Assembly: GCA_017621475.1 (NCBI GenBank)
Contig: JAGATA010000044.1
Span: forward strand, 1-64,000
Direction of reading: 5' to 3'
Length of the DNA stretch: 64,000 nucleotides
Origin: Clostridia bacterium
Lineage (GTDB): Bacteria; Bacillota; Clostridia; Oscillospirales; CAG-272
The notes under the pieces: model-generated
Told to the model about the DNA's origin: nothing
Database searches by the model: none
What the model saw: only the letters and a program-made list of their open reading frames with translations
Translations under genes and position numbers: made by a program
Part shown: positions 1-8,224 of the stretch, in pieces
How positions within the stretch are numbered: position 1 is the stretch's first letter
Layout: each line of letters opens with the position of its first letter

Positions 1-1
1 C

Positions 2-358
2 ATCGACAGCGAGATAAAGAAGATAATCGACGAAGCGTACCTTAAAGCAAAGGCGCTTCTCCTTGCAAACCGCGAAAAGCTCGATTTTATCACGGATTTC
101 CTTTGCAAGTACGAGATTATGGACGATGCAGAGTTCCGCCTTGCTATGGAGGACGGCACGACGATGGAAATGCTCGATGCGGCTGTTGAACAGAAGCGCA
201 AAAAGAGCCAAGCTGAAAACGAAGCACAGCGCCTTGCCAACGAAGAGGCAAAACGACGTGAGGAAGAAGAACGCAAAAAGCGCGAAGAAGAGCTTGCTCG
301 CGAGCGCGACAACCGCGATGAGTTCGGCAACAGACCTCAAGGCCCGTTTGGATTTTAA
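2..358 (+). CDS. ftsH: FtsH-type membrane AAA protease, C-terminal end (partial)
   Basis: This is the 3' end of a gene whose start lies outside the window; it is open from base 2. The first residues (IDSEIKKIIDEAYLKAK, then LCKYE and DDAEF) match the end of the FtsH peptidase M41 domain, where a helix of this type precedes the terminus. FtsH is a membrane-anchored ATP- and Zn2+-dependent protease that degrades membrane and regulatory proteins. The last 50 residues are a highly charged Glu/Lys/Arg-rich tail ending in a Pro-Gly-Phe stretch, typical of the variable FtsH C-terminus. The AAA and HExxH parts are not visible, so the call rests on the C-terminal pattern alone. Confidence 0.7.
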   Translation: MDSEIKKIIDEAYLKAKALLLANREKLDFITDFLCKYEIMDDAEFRLAMEDGTTMEMLDAAVEQKRKKSQAENEAQRLANEEAKRREEEERKKREEELARERDNRDEFGNRPQGPFGF

Positions 359-367
359 TAAAAAAGC

Positions 368-568
368 GGGAGAACGCAGTTCTCCCCTACGATGAGGATT
401 TGGATTTTTTACGTAGGGGCGTTCTGCAAACGCCCGATGTTTCCGTAAATTTCTATGAGTTAAAAACAAAAAACAGCTTATGCTTTTTCATAAGCTGTTT
501 TTTGTATGCCGTAAATCATCATTATTCAAAGCAAATAGGCGGCTTGATGGAAAGCCGCCCTACGATAC
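368..568. repeat. cluster of three small extragenic palindromes
   Basis: Three GC-rich inverted repeats follow ftsH: 368-386 (GGGAGAAC/GTTCTCCC), 417-435 (GGGCGTT/AACGCCC) and 538-559 (GGCGGCTT/AAGCCGCC). Each is next to a CCCTACGA or ACGTAGGGG tag, so they look like members of one REP-like family with variable stems. No open frame explains them. Confidence 0.55.
468..503. terminator. bidirectional intrinsic terminator
   Basis: A 15-bp perfect stem (ending in CAGCTTATG and its complement) with a 6-nt loop is flanked by A and T tracts, so it can end transcription from ftsH on the plus strand and azlD on the minus strand. Confidence 0.85.
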
Positions 569-582
569 ACAAATGATTTCTA

Positions 583-924
583 TTAGCCAAGCGGTAAAAA
601 GGCTACTATCGCCATATACGAAACCGTGCCTACCCCGATGCTCAGGAGCGAATTGCGTTTCCATATGTGAAGCCCTGCCGTTACCGCGCAGGCGGCAAGC
701 TCGGGAAGTCCGTGCGGCGCACTTACGAATGAAACGTCCTTCATACAGTAAACGAGCAGCATACCCATCACAGCGTAAGGAAGGACCTTGCCAAGCCACG
801 CAACGAACTGCGGCGTTTTGCGCTTACCACCGAATATTATAAAGGGAGCGCCGCGAAGCGCGAGAGTCACGATGCTCACAACGGCGATTATCAGAATGGA
901 ATGTATTATCTTTTCAGTCGTCAT
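583..924 (-). CDS. azlD: AzlD family branched-chain amino acid export subunit
   Basis: This 113-residue, very hydrophobic protein has about four membrane segments. The ALRGAPFIIFG motif near residue 25 and the PYAVMGML segment are characteristic of AzlD, the small partner of AzlC in branched-chain amino-acid (analogue) export. The ATG at 924 is chosen because it overlaps the end of azlC by 11 bp, the usual coupled arrangement. The stop is followed by the terminator at 468-503. The family assignment is firm; the substrate is inferred from characterised AzlCD systems. Confidence 0.85.
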   Translation of the reverse strand: MTTEKIIHSILIIAVVSIVTLALRGAPFIIFGGKRKTPQFVAWLGKVLPYAVMGMLLVYCMKDVSFVSAPHGLPELAACAVTAGLHIWKRNSLLSIGVGTVSYMAIVAFLPLG

Positions 925-1627
925 TTTTCTTATCCTTTCTGATAAATTTAAGCACGGAAAGAGATGCAATTATCACAAGCATGGAGGGGATGAGAAAATT
1001 TTCGCTTCCGAATATCAAAAGGCACACCGCCGTGGAAAGAGCACCAATAAGCGCGGGCGCGTGATCCTTTGTGGAAAGCCATTGCTCCGTAAAGATGGAA
1101 ACAAAAAGTGCCGTCAGCACAAATTCAACTCCCTTGAACTCAAACGGAACCACCGTTCCGATAACCGCGCCGAGCACACAGCCCGTTATCCAATAAAAAT
1201 GGTCAAAGAGCGTTACAAAAAAGCTGTATGTATGCCTGTCCACATCGTCCGGCACCTTCGCCTCGCAAAGAAGAGAATACGTTTCGTCCGTAAGACCGAA
1301 TATCATATAAAATTTTTTTGCGCCTGCACCGCGGTATTTATCTATCATAGAAATACCGTAGAAAAGGTGGCGCGCATTAACAAGCACCGTCATAATCGCA
1401 GAGGAAATAAGGCTTGCTCCGCTTGCAAGCAGGTCCACACCAACGTATTGCATAGAGCCAGCAAACATAAAAATGCTCATAAATAGCGCCCATATCGGTC
1501 CATATCCCTTTTCAGAAAGTAGAATACCAAAGCCAATGCCAAGCATTATATATCCCGCGAAGATCGGGATGGTGGAAACAAAAGCCATCTTCACGGCTTT
1601 TGCAGTATTTTTATTGCCGTTTTTCAA
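914..1627 (-). CDS. azlC: AzlC family branched-chain amino acid exporter, large subunit
   Basis: The 237-residue polytopic protein carries AzlC signatures: FAGSMQYVGVDLL near residue 60, NARHLFYG near 90 and GLTDETY near 115. It would form a complex with AzlD for amino-acid efflux. The start is probably the TTG at 1627, preceded at good distance by AAAGAAAGG. An in-frame ATG at 1654 lies only a base or two from the transcription start predicted from the promoter at 1663-1691 and has no Shine-Dalgarno, so it would need leaderless initiation. Operon order is azlC-azlD. Expression of some azlCD operons depends on leucine-responsive regulators; no operator was recognised here. Confidence 0.88.
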   Translation of the reverse strand: MKNGNKNTAKAVKMAFVSTIPIFAGYIMLGIGFGILLSEKGYGPIWALFMSIFMFAGSMQYVGVDLLASGASLISSAIMTVLVNARHLFYGISMIDKYRGAGAKKFYMIFGLTDETYSLLCEAKVPDDVDRHTYSFFVTLFDHFYWITGCVLGAVIGTVVPFEFKGVEFVLTALFVSIFTEQWLSTKDHAPALIGALSTAVCLLIFGSENFLIPSMLVIIASLSVLKFIRKDKKNDD

Positions 1628-1662
1628 AATAGAGCCTTTCTTTAAAATATTCATCGGATATG

Positions 1663-1691
1663 ATTGTATCACCGAGCACGAAATTTTTCAA
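1663..1691 (-). promoter_or_regulatory. promoter of azlCD
   Basis: On the minus strand TTGAAA and TACAAT are separated by exactly 17 bp, with initiation expected near 1656. This position argues for the TTG start at 1627. Confidence 0.65.
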
Positions 1692-1790
1692 TACTAAAAA
1701 TCTTTTTATATACAAAAAATTGCCCGGAGCTATTGACAAATATATCTGATTGCGAATATCGTCGAACGGAATATTTTTCAAGGAGCAATT

Positions 1791-1911
1791 ATGCAAAATG
1801 CGGAAACCCTCTCGCACGCCTTGCCGCAGTCACGCTGCACGGCGCGCTTAACACACTTGTCGAAAAAGGCTTTATCATATCTCTGCCCGAAGAAAACAGC
1901 AGTAAAAAGCT
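1791..1911 (+). pseudogene. possible decayed winged-helix (MarR-like) regulator fragment
   Basis: An AAGGAG site and ATG at 1791 open a frame (MQNAETLSHAL) that soon fails. One frame over, the stretch AAVTLHGALNTLVEKGFI resembles the recognition helix and wing start of MarR-type regulators. The pieces fit one gene with an internal deletion and frameshift. A TTGACA at 1733 could be its old -35 box. Its position divergent to azlC would suit a former local regulator. The identification is tentative because only about 35 residues remain. Confidence 0.3.
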
Positions 1912-1939
1912 GACGAATTTATGTGTTCGTCAGCTTTTT
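1904..1939. terminator. bidirectional intrinsic terminator
   Basis: A 14-bp perfect stem (AAAAAGCTGACGAA and its complement) with an 8-nt loop lies just after the stop of the minus-strand glycosyltransferase-CsaB gene; T-rich arms occur on both strands. Confidence 0.85.
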
Positions 1940-1941
1940 AC

Positions 1942-4107
1942 TTATTCCCCAACTATAAACTCCGCAAGGCGTTCAAGCTCTCTTTGAGCCTTTTCCCTGT
2001 GGCGGGATGCCTCAAAACCGAGAGTATCGCGTATATTCGCGCGGTTTTCGATGATATTACGCACCGCAACGCAAAGGTCTTCCCCCGATACGTCCACGGG
2101 GAAAAACGCACATTCTTCCGAGCCGATGGAGGAAATGAACGAAGATACCTTGCCATCGTCAGAAATACCTATCATCGGGCATTTCTGCATAAGAGAGAAT
2201 ATCACCGCGTGCAAACGCATACAAACGGAAAACTCCGCCCCGCGGAAAAGCGAAGCAAGCTCCTCTTTTCTAAGACAGACACATTTGCCGCCCGTTCGTG
2301 CGGCAAGAGATGCGCACAAAACGTCGTCCTCTTTTTCGTGCATCGGAACTAGCACGGGGGAAAGCGCATATTTTTCGCGCATTTCCGCGCAAAGGTCCGC
2401 TATCGTTTCCGGGTTAAAGCCTCTTATCTTCTTTGGGCAAACCACAAAATATTTTTCTTGTTCGAAGTTATCTTCGCTCGTTCCGCTGTATTTTGAAGCA
2501 CATACAAGGTCACTCGTTGAATAAATATCGTTTCTTCCCGTAAGCTCGCGTGCAAACATAAGCGAAGCCTCATCACGTATTGAGATATAGTCCGCAAGCA
2601 TTAGAGCCTTTCGCACGCGCTCCGTATTCTTTGCGCGGATGATGGGGCCGATACCGTTCGCACAAAGCGCAATGCGGCAAGCGTGCTTTCGCGCCATACG
2701 CAAAACCTGAATATAGTAAAGCAGGGATTTAGTGCTCGTCTTGTCCTGTAAGATATTGCCGCCGCCGAATATCATAACGTCGGCTCCCGCAAGCTCCGCC
2801 GACACCTTGGTAAAATCGAATCTATCAACCGCGCGCACGCCGTACTCCTGCGTGGTCTTTTTCGGCACAGCGCTCATTACGCAGATATTGCCCACTTTTT
2901 CATTCTCGGAAAGCGAAGAAACAAGGCTTGCAAGCATTTCCTCGTCGCCCGCGTTGCCGTAACCGTAATAGCCACATATGACGATATTTTTCTTCTTTTC
3001 CGCAAGCAGATCACGGTATTTTTCCTCGCAAACGTCGCACATAGCGCGAACAGAGTAATATTTTTCGATAAAGCTTCTGCCATAAAGCGCAAGCTCGCGT
3101 TTTTCCCTTTCATCCATCGAAAGCACGCGCAAAACGCATTTGGTTATCTTCTGTGCCGTGGGAAGCTCGCTTCCGCGGCAGCAGAAGTTTGTGCGTGCGG
3201 CTTCTTTTGCAATTTCAGGGGAAAATATACCGAGCATACCAAAATTTCCTGCGATCACGGTGGGCTTACCCGATGCAAGCGCCTCCATCGCGGAGCGCGA
3301 GGGAGCGACGAAAACGTCGCTTGCGGCAATATAAGAAGCCGCTTGTGCCGTACCGCCCGGCAAAATCACGGCATCTTCGCCCAAAGAAGCGTTTATCTCT
3401 GCGGCGCGGGCGCGCATCCCATCAAGGAGCTTTCCCTCTCCCACGATAAGCACGCGCACGTCCTTATCGTCGCGGTAGAGCGCAGGTGCGCTTTCAAGAA
3501 GAGCCTTCGCGCCAAGGGAGCTATCCTCGTCAAGTCTGCCGAGGTACATAACAACTTTTTTTCCTATGAGTCCGTGCTTTTCGCGCACGGCGTCTCCATT
3601 GTTTTCAGGGCAAAAGCGCGCGGTATCTATGCCGTTGTTTACAAGAGTTATGCGTTCTCTCGGGTAAGCGTAATTTTTCACGATATTATCGGCAATGTCA
3701 GCGCTTACGGAGAGGATGTGGTCGCCCCAATTTGTAATTCGTGCAAGAAGCGCATTCACTTTAAAATCAAAATGTGCCGTCGTTATAAAAACAAAGCCGA
3801 ATTTTTCGCGCAGCTTGCCGCAAATAAACGCGGGTATGCGCGCGTGCGCGTGAACGATGTCAAAGCGTTCTTCGCTCATAAGGCGCGAAAGCACATTCAT
3901 TGCCTTTGTAACGCAGGCAGGCTTTTTGGAATCAAGAGGCGCCTCCACGTGGCGCACGCCTCCCGCTTCAAGAGCGCTTACGTAAACGCCGCCGCAGGAT
4001 GCGACGGTCACGTCGTGCCCCCTTCTTGCAAGTTCCAGCGCAAGCTCCAAAACGTGTGTTTCCGCCCCGCCAAGGCCCATAGACATAGTAGCCAGAAGTA
4101 TCTTCAT
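1942..4107 (-). CDS. GT4 glycosyltransferase fused to CsaB-type polysaccharide pyruvyl transferase
   Basis: A 721-residue protein made of two enzymes. Residues 1-365 are a GT-B family 4 glycosyltransferase with GGAETH at 13-18 and MEALASGKP at 274-282, the nucleotide-sugar binding region. From residue about 373 it becomes a polysaccharide pyruvyl transferase: GYYGYGNAGDE at 379-389 and FGGGNILQD at 447-455 match CsaB. CsaB adds ketal-pyruvate to secondary cell-wall polysaccharide, the ligand of SLH-domain surface proteins. The fusion suggests one polypeptide both adds a sugar and pyruvylates wall polymer at the membrane's inner face. GAGGGG precedes the ATG. No other wall-polymer genes lie nearby. 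The two-domain reading is firm; the precise substrate is unknown. Confidence 0.88.
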   Translation of the reverse strand: MKILLATMSMGLGGAETHVLELALELARRGHDVTVASCGGVYVSALEAGGVRHVEAPLDSKKPACVTKAMNVLSRLMSEERFDIVHAHARIPAFICGKLREKFGFVFITTAHFDFKVNALLARITNWGDHILSVSADIADNIVKNYAYPRERITLVNNGIDTARFCPENNGDAVREKHGLIGKKVVMYLGRLDEDSSLGAKALLESAPALYRDDKDVRVLIVGEGKLLDGMRARAAEINASLGEDAVILPGGTAQAASYIAASDVFVAPSRSAMEALASGKPTVIAGNFGMLGIFSPEIAKEAARTNFCCRGSELPTAQKITKCVLRVLSMDEREKRELALYGRSFIEKYYSVRAMCDVCEEKYRDLLAEKKKNIVICGYYGYGNAGDEEMLASLVSSLSENEKVGNICVMSAVPKKTTQEYGVRAVDRFDFTKVSAELAGADVMIFGGGNILQDKTSTKSLLYYIQVLRMARKHACRIALCANGIGPIIRAKNTERVRKALMLADYISIRDEASLMFARELTGRNDIYSTSDLVCASKYSGTSEDNFEQEKYFVVCPKKIRGFNPETIADLCAEMREKYALSPVLVPMHEKEDDVLCASLAARTGGKCVCLRKEELASLFRGAEFSVCMRLHAVIFSLMQKCPMIGISDDGKVSSFISSIGSEECAFFPVDVSGEDLCVAVRNIIENRANIRDTLGFEASRHREKAQRELERLAEFIVGE

Positions 4108-4117
4108 TTTTTCATCC

Positions 4118-4310
4118 CCTCTCCCTACTTTCTTGGAAGAAAGTAGGCAAAGAACTTTCCTCTAAAATACAAATTCATTTTATGCAGACTTTTTATTTTT
4201 TCTCTTGAAAGAAAGCAGGCAAAGAACTTTCCTAAATAATTGTTTTCATTCTGTACAGACTTTCCGCTTTTCCGCTTGAAAGAAAGCCACAAGGAATTTT
4301 CCCTCATTAT
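4118..4310. repeat. imperfect tandem repeat, about 70-bp unit, three copies
   Basis: The 323-bp gap 4108-4430 holds three diverged units of about 68-71 bp. Each has a CTTGAAAGAAAG-type half-palindrome followed by GCAAAGAACTTTCC (near 4149, 4220) or a degraded form (near 4285). The first unit begins with the hairpin CTACTTTC/GAAAGTAG. The same hairpin-plus-GAACTTT module recurs at 4402 and 13461. No credible gene is present. Confidence 0.6.
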
Positions 4311-4401
4311 AAAACTTCGCCGTTAGTTTACCCAACGGCGAAGAAAAATATTACATTTTTTTCAACACAACAAAAAGCTTATTGGTGCAAAGTTCTTTTT
4401 G

Positions 4402-4430
4402 TCTACTTTTTCTCCGAAAGAAAAAGTAGA
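4402..4430 (-). terminator. palindromic terminator element after transketolase
   Basis: TCTACTTTTTCT and its complement form a 12-bp stem with a 5-nt loop directly abutting the stop codon of the transketolase C-terminal gene. The following CAAAAAGAACTTT on the minus strand matches the element after the pantothenate kinase gene at 13461. Confidence 0.65.
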
Positions 4431-5372
4431 TTATTTTTTAAGATCAATCGCCTTTTTAGCGTTTGCAACGATATTTTCAGTTGTAAGACCGTATTCCGCA
4501 AGGAGTTCGGGAACCTTACCGCTCATACCGAATCTGTCTTCAACGCCAACGCGAACAACGGGAACGGGGCAAGTTTCTGCAAGAGCTTCGCAAACCGCGC
4601 CGCCGAGGCCGCCGATAACGCTGTGCTCTTCCGCTGTCACAACAGCACCTGTTTTAGCTGCGGAAGAAGCGATAATATCCTTATCAAGGGGCTTGATCGT
4701 GTGGATATTGATAACCTCTGCGGAAATGCCCTCTGCCTTGAGCGCTTCTGCCGCTTCGAGAGCGAGGTGAACCATAAGACCTGTTGCTACGATAGTAACG
4801 TCCGTACCTTCTGCAAGCTTCACGCCTTTACCAAGCTCGAATTTGTAACCTTCGGGGCAAACGTTCGGAACGGCAGCTCTGCCGAAACGAAGGTAGAAAG
4901 GACCGTAAGTTGTGATAGCCGCTTCAACAGCCGCCTGCGCTTCGATAGCGTCTGCGGGGTTTACGATAGTCATACCGGGGATAGTACGCATAAGCGCGAT
5001 ATCCTCGTTGCACTGGTGTGTTGCGCCGTCTTCGCCAACGGAGATGCCTGCGTGTGTTGCGCCGATCTTAACGTTGAGCTTGGGGTAGCCAACGGAGTTT
5101 CTGATCTGCTCGAAAGCTCTGCCTGCAGCGAACATAGCAAAGCTGGACGCAAAAACAGTTTTGCCGGAAGCGGCAAGACCTGCCGCAACGCCTACCATAT
5201 TGCCTTCCGCAATACCGCAGTCAAAAAATCTTTCGGGGAATTTCTTCTTAAATGTGCCTGTTTTTGTAGCCGCCGCAAGGTCTGCGTCAAGAACTACGAA
5301 ATCTGTGTATTTTTCACCGAGAGAAGCAAGGGCGTTGCCGTACGCTTCTCTTGTTGCGATCTTATCTGCCAT
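4431..5372 (-). CDS. transketolase, C-terminal subunit
   Basis: The 313-residue protein holds the pyrimidine-binding and C-terminal transketolase domains. The segment FDCGIAEGNMVGVAAG contains the glutamate that activates thiamine diphosphate; GATHAGISVGEDGATHQ is the adjacent active-site loop. With the upstream N-terminal subunit it would transfer two-carbon ketol units in the non-oxidative pentose phosphate pathway. The ATG at 5372 follows AAGGAG by 10 nt and lies 20 bp from the end of the partner gene, so the two halves are co-transcribed and probably made in equal amounts. A GTG at 5381 lies against the ribosome binding site itself and is rejected. Split transketolase is common in Clostridia and archaea. 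Confidence 0.92.
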   Translation of the reverse strand: MADKIATREAYGNALASLGEKYTDFVVLDADLAAATKTGTFKKKFPERFFDCGIAEGNMVGVAAGLAASGKTVFASSFAMFAAGRAFEQIRNSVGYPKLNVKIGATHAGISVGEDGATHQCNEDIALMRTIPGMTIVNPADAIEAQAAVEAAITTYGPFYLRFGRAAVPNVCPEGYKFELGKGVKLAEGTDVTIVATGLMVHLALEAAEALKAEGISAEVINIHTIKPLDKDIIASSAAKTGAVVTAEEHSVIGGLGGAVCEALAETCPVPVVRVGVEDRFGMSGKVPELLAEYGLTTENIVANAKKAIDLKK

Positions 5373-5392
5373 ATTATTCACACTCCTTATAA

Positions 5393-6220
5393 TTAAGCAT
5401 TTGCCTTGAGCTCTGCAACAGCCTGCTCATACTGGTCATCCTTGGGAGCAGAACCGTGCCAGCCAACCTGGTCTTCCATATAGGAAACGCCTTTGCCCTT
5501 TACGCATTTAGCGATAATGGCTGTAGGCTTACCCTTAACCGCACGGGCACTTGCAAGAGCGTCTGCGATCCGGTCGAAGTCGTGGCCGTCGATGTTGATA
5601 ACGTTCCAGCCGAAAGCCGCGAATTTTTCATCAAGAGGAGTGGGGTTCATAACTTCCGTTACTTTACCGTCGATCTGAAGACCGTTGTTATCCACGATAG
5701 CAACAAGGTTATCGAGCTTGTAGTGAGCACCGAACATAGCCGCTTCCCAGATCTGACCTTCTTCGCTTTCGCCATCGCCGAGGATGGAGTAAACGCGGTA
5801 ATCCTTGCCGTCTATCTTACCTGCAAGGGCGATACCGCAAGCCGCGGAGAAGCCCTGACCGAGAGAGCCTGTGGACATATCGATACCGGGGATATGTTTC
5901 ATATCGGGGTGGCCCTGAAGGATAGAGCCGAATTTACGGAGCGTTTTAAGAATGTCTTTGTCAAAGAAGCCCTTTTCAGCGAGAGCCGCATAGAGCGCGG
6001 GAGCTGTGTGACCCTTGGAAAGAACGAGTCTGTCGCGGTTTTCATCCTTGGGGTTTGCGGGGTCAACGTTCATTTCCGCAAAATAGAGATATGCAAGTAT
6101 ATCTGCAATGGCAAGAGAGCCGCCGGGATGACCGGAAGATGCCGCGTGAATGCCTTCAAGCGCGCCTAGTCTGATATTGAGTGCTTTTTCTTTTAACATT
6201 TCGAGTTTTGTTGTTTCCAC
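5393..6220 (-). CDS. transketolase, N-terminal subunit
   Basis: This 275-residue protein is the thiamine-diphosphate pyrophosphate-binding half of transketolase. LSKGHTAPALYA near residue 67 and the GDGESEEGQIWEA...VDNNGLQ segment form the classic GDG-N motif that binds Mg2+ and the cofactor. The start is a GTG at 6220, preceded by TTTTGGAGGTG at 9-10 nt; upstream extension reads into the leader and promoter. It is the first gene of a two-gene operon with the C-terminal subunit, driven by the promoter at 6297-6325. Confidence 0.92.
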   Translation of the reverse strand: METTKLEMLKEKALNIRLGALEGIHAASSGHPGGSLAIADILAYLYFAEMNVDPANPKDENRDRLVLSKGHTAPALYAALAEKGFFDKDILKTLRKFGSILQGHPDMKHIPGIDMSTGSLGQGFSAACGIALAGKIDGKDYRVYSILGDGESEEGQIWEAAMFGAHYKLDNLVAIVDNNGLQIDGKVTEVMNPTPLDEKFAAFGWNVINIDGHDFDRIADALASARAVKGKPTAIIAKCVKGKGVSYMEDQVGWHGSAPKDDQYEQAVAELKANA

Positions 6221-6296
6221 GAAATATTCACCTCCAAAATTACTTTGCAAGACTTTTCGCCCTGCAAAAGCGATTTTTAATCGTCTTACTAATAAA

Positions 6297-6325
6297 ATTA
6301 TACAATTTTTCGTGCCTAATGTCAA
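6297..6325 (-). promoter_or_regulatory. consensus promoter of the transketolase operon
   Basis: On the minus strand a perfect TTGACA and a perfect TATAAT are 17 bp apart, leaving a leader of about 70 nt before the GTG start. Confidence 0.85.
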
Positions 6326-6329
6326 TATA

Positions 6330-6503
6330 TCAATACATCAAATTTTCCCTCAGTTCAAGCCCAAACGTGCGAAGTGTATTGAGATATATAGCTTTTTCTA
6401 CAGTTTCGGTGCTTTTCCCGCGCAATTTTGCAATGGTTTCAAGCACCGTGGGAAGTATCAATGAAGTGTTACTCGTTTTATTGCGCTGATTTTGTCTCTG
6501 CCC
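6330..6503 (-). pseudogene. 3' remnant of a TatD family metal-dependent hydrolase gene
   Basis: A minus-strand frame ending at the stop 6330-6332 reads TSLILPTVLETIAKLRG, then NTLRTFGLEL. This matches the C-terminus of TatD-type DNases, where a loop, a KIAELRG helix and an N-x-x-RLF motif close the TIM barrel. No start and no metal-binding histidines remain; upstream bases 6504-6680 show no further homology that I recognise. The fragment ends 5 bp before the transketolase promoter, suggesting a deletion fused the two. Confidence 0.6.
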
Positions 6504-6685
6504 CAAATGCTTGATGTCGGGCTTGATATGCTGACGGAATCTCTAATAACGTAGAAATATCTCCCTTTGTATTGTTTTGTCATAAATGTAGCCCTCTGTT
6601 AAAAATTTATATATATCAAGTATATATCAATCAGAATCAAATGTCATCATTTTTTTGCAAATCCGATAAATATGCAAAATTATTA

Positions 6686-6714
6686 TTGAATTTTCACAAT
6701 ATATAATGTATAAT
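6686..6714 (+). promoter_or_regulatory. promoter of asnS
   Basis: TTGAAT and TATAAT with a 17-bp spacer in an AT-rich stretch give a leader of about 70 nt before asnS. No T-box-like structure was recognised in it. Confidence 0.7.
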
Positions 6715-6789
6715 ATTTTATTATATATGCTTTTGCAAAGCTTTTGCTTTCCGCAAAAGTCAAGACGAAATAAAAGGAAGAACTTTATT

Positions 6790-8184
6790 ATGAAAAGAAC
6801 CACAGTTAAAGAGATCTTCGCCTCTCCCGAAGCGTTCGCAGATAAAGAAGTTACCGTTGCGGGCTGGGCTAAGACTATCCGTTCCAGCAATGTTTTCGGT
6901 TTTATCGAACTTAACGACGGCAGCACATTTTCCCGTATTCAGGTAGTTATCGAAGCAGACAAGCTTTCTAACTACACGGAAATTGCAAAGCAGAACGTAG
7001 GCGCAGCTCTTGTTATAAAAGGCATACTCGTTCTCACACCCGAGGCTAAACAGCCCTTTGAAATAAAAGCAAGCGAAGTTATGGTAGAAGGTCCTTCTAC
7101 TCCCGACTTCCCCATGCAGAAGAAGAAAACATCTCTTGAATTTTTGCGCACTATCCCCCATCTTCGCCCCAGAGCGAATATATACACAGCGGTATTCCGC
7201 GTTCGCTCCGAAGCGGCTTATGCTATACACAACTTTTTCCACGAACGCGGCTTCCTCTACGCGCACACACCTCTCATCACAACGAGCGACTGCGAGGGTG
7301 CAGGCGAAATGTTCCACGTAACAAGCCTTGACCTTGAAAACCTTCCCAAGACGGAAACAGGCGAGGTTGACTACACGAAGGACTTCTTCGGCAAGCACAC
7401 AAGCCTTACCGTTTCCGGTCAGCTCCACGCAGAATGCTTTGCACAGGCTTTTGCAAACGTTTACACGTTCGGTCCCACGTTCCGCGCAGAACGCTCCTAT
7501 ACGCAAAGACACGCGGCGGAATTCTGGATGATAGAGCCCGAAATAGCTTTCTCCGACCTTGAAGACGATATGGAGCTTGCGGAAGCTATGACGAAATACG
7601 TCATCAACCACCTGCTCAACAGCTGCAAGCCCGAGCTTGAATTCTTCAACAAATTCGTTGACAACACGGTGCTTGAAAGACTTAACAACATCGTTTCCAA
7701 CGATTTTGCACGTGTTGAATACACGGATGCCGTTAAGCTTCTCGAAGAAAGCGGTATGAAGTTCGATTTCAAACCCTATTGGGGCTGCGACCTTCAGACA
7801 GAACACGAAAGATACCTCTGCGAACAAGTTTTCAAAAAACCTGTTTTCGTCATAAACTATCCCAGAGAGATCAAAGCTTTCTATATGCGTCTTAACGATG
7901 ACGGTAAGACTGTTGCCGCAATGGATATGCTCGTTCCCGGCGTTGGCGAGCTCATCGGCGGTTCTCAGCGTGAAGAAAGAATGGATTATCTCGAAAACGC
8001 ATATAAAAACTTCGGTATCAACGAAGAAGATTATTGGTGGTACACAGAGCTCCGCAAATACGGCGGCACTCACCACGCAGGCTTCGGCCTTGGCTTTGAA
8101 CGCCTTATTATGTACGTAACGGGCGTTTCCAATATCCGCGACGTAGAGCTCTTCCCCAGAACGACAGGCAACGCAGATATCTAA
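6790..8184 (+). CDS. asnS: asparaginyl-tRNA synthetase
   Basis: A 464-residue class IIb aminoacyl-tRNA synthetase of normal length. The N-terminal OB-fold anticodon-binding domain ([11 protein letters not shown]) is followed by the catalytic core: motif 2 region with FRAERS and [11 protein letters not shown], and motif 3 [15 protein letters not shown] near the end. It charges tRNA-Asn in the cytoplasm. The AsnRS call over AspRS rests on overall resemblance and length; AspRS has a large GAD insertion that is absent here. The ATG follows AAAGGAAG. It is transcribed from the promoter at 6686. Confidence 0.95.
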   Translation: MKRTTVKEIFASPEAFADKEVTVAGWAKTIRSSNVFGFIELNDGSTFSRIQVVIEADKLSNYTEIAKQNVGAALVIKGILVLTPEAKQPFEIKASEVMVEGPSTPDFPMQKKKTSLEFLRTIPHLRPRANIYTAVFRVRSEAAYAIHNFFHERGFLYAHTPLITTSDCEGAGEMFHVTSLDLENLPKTETGEVDYTKDFFGKHTSLTVSGQLHAECFAQAFANVYTFGPTFRAERSYTQRHAAEFWMIEPEIAFSDLEDDMELAEAMTKYVINHLLNSCKPELEFFNKFVDNTVLERLNNIVSNDFARVEYTDAVKLLEESGMKFDFKPYWGCDLQTEHERYLCEQVFKKPVFVINYPREIKAFYMRLNDDGKTVAAMDMLVPGVGELIGGSQREERMDYLENAYKNFGINEEDYWWYTELRKYGGTHHAGFGLGFERLIMYVTGVSNIRDVELFPRTTGNADI

Positions 8185-8224
8185 TTTCCCATTTTTACCC
8201 CATTCCAAGGAGCATTAAACATTT

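Noticed and set aside
5373..5381. GTG at 5381 as transketolase C-terminal start
   Set aside because: It lies against the AAGGAG ribosome site; ATG 5372 has normal spacing.
6760..8208. long open frame antisense to asnS
   Set aside because: It mirrors a clear AsnRS gene, has no ribosome site and its product is a Cys/Phe-rich nonsense mix; open antisense frames are common at this codon usage.
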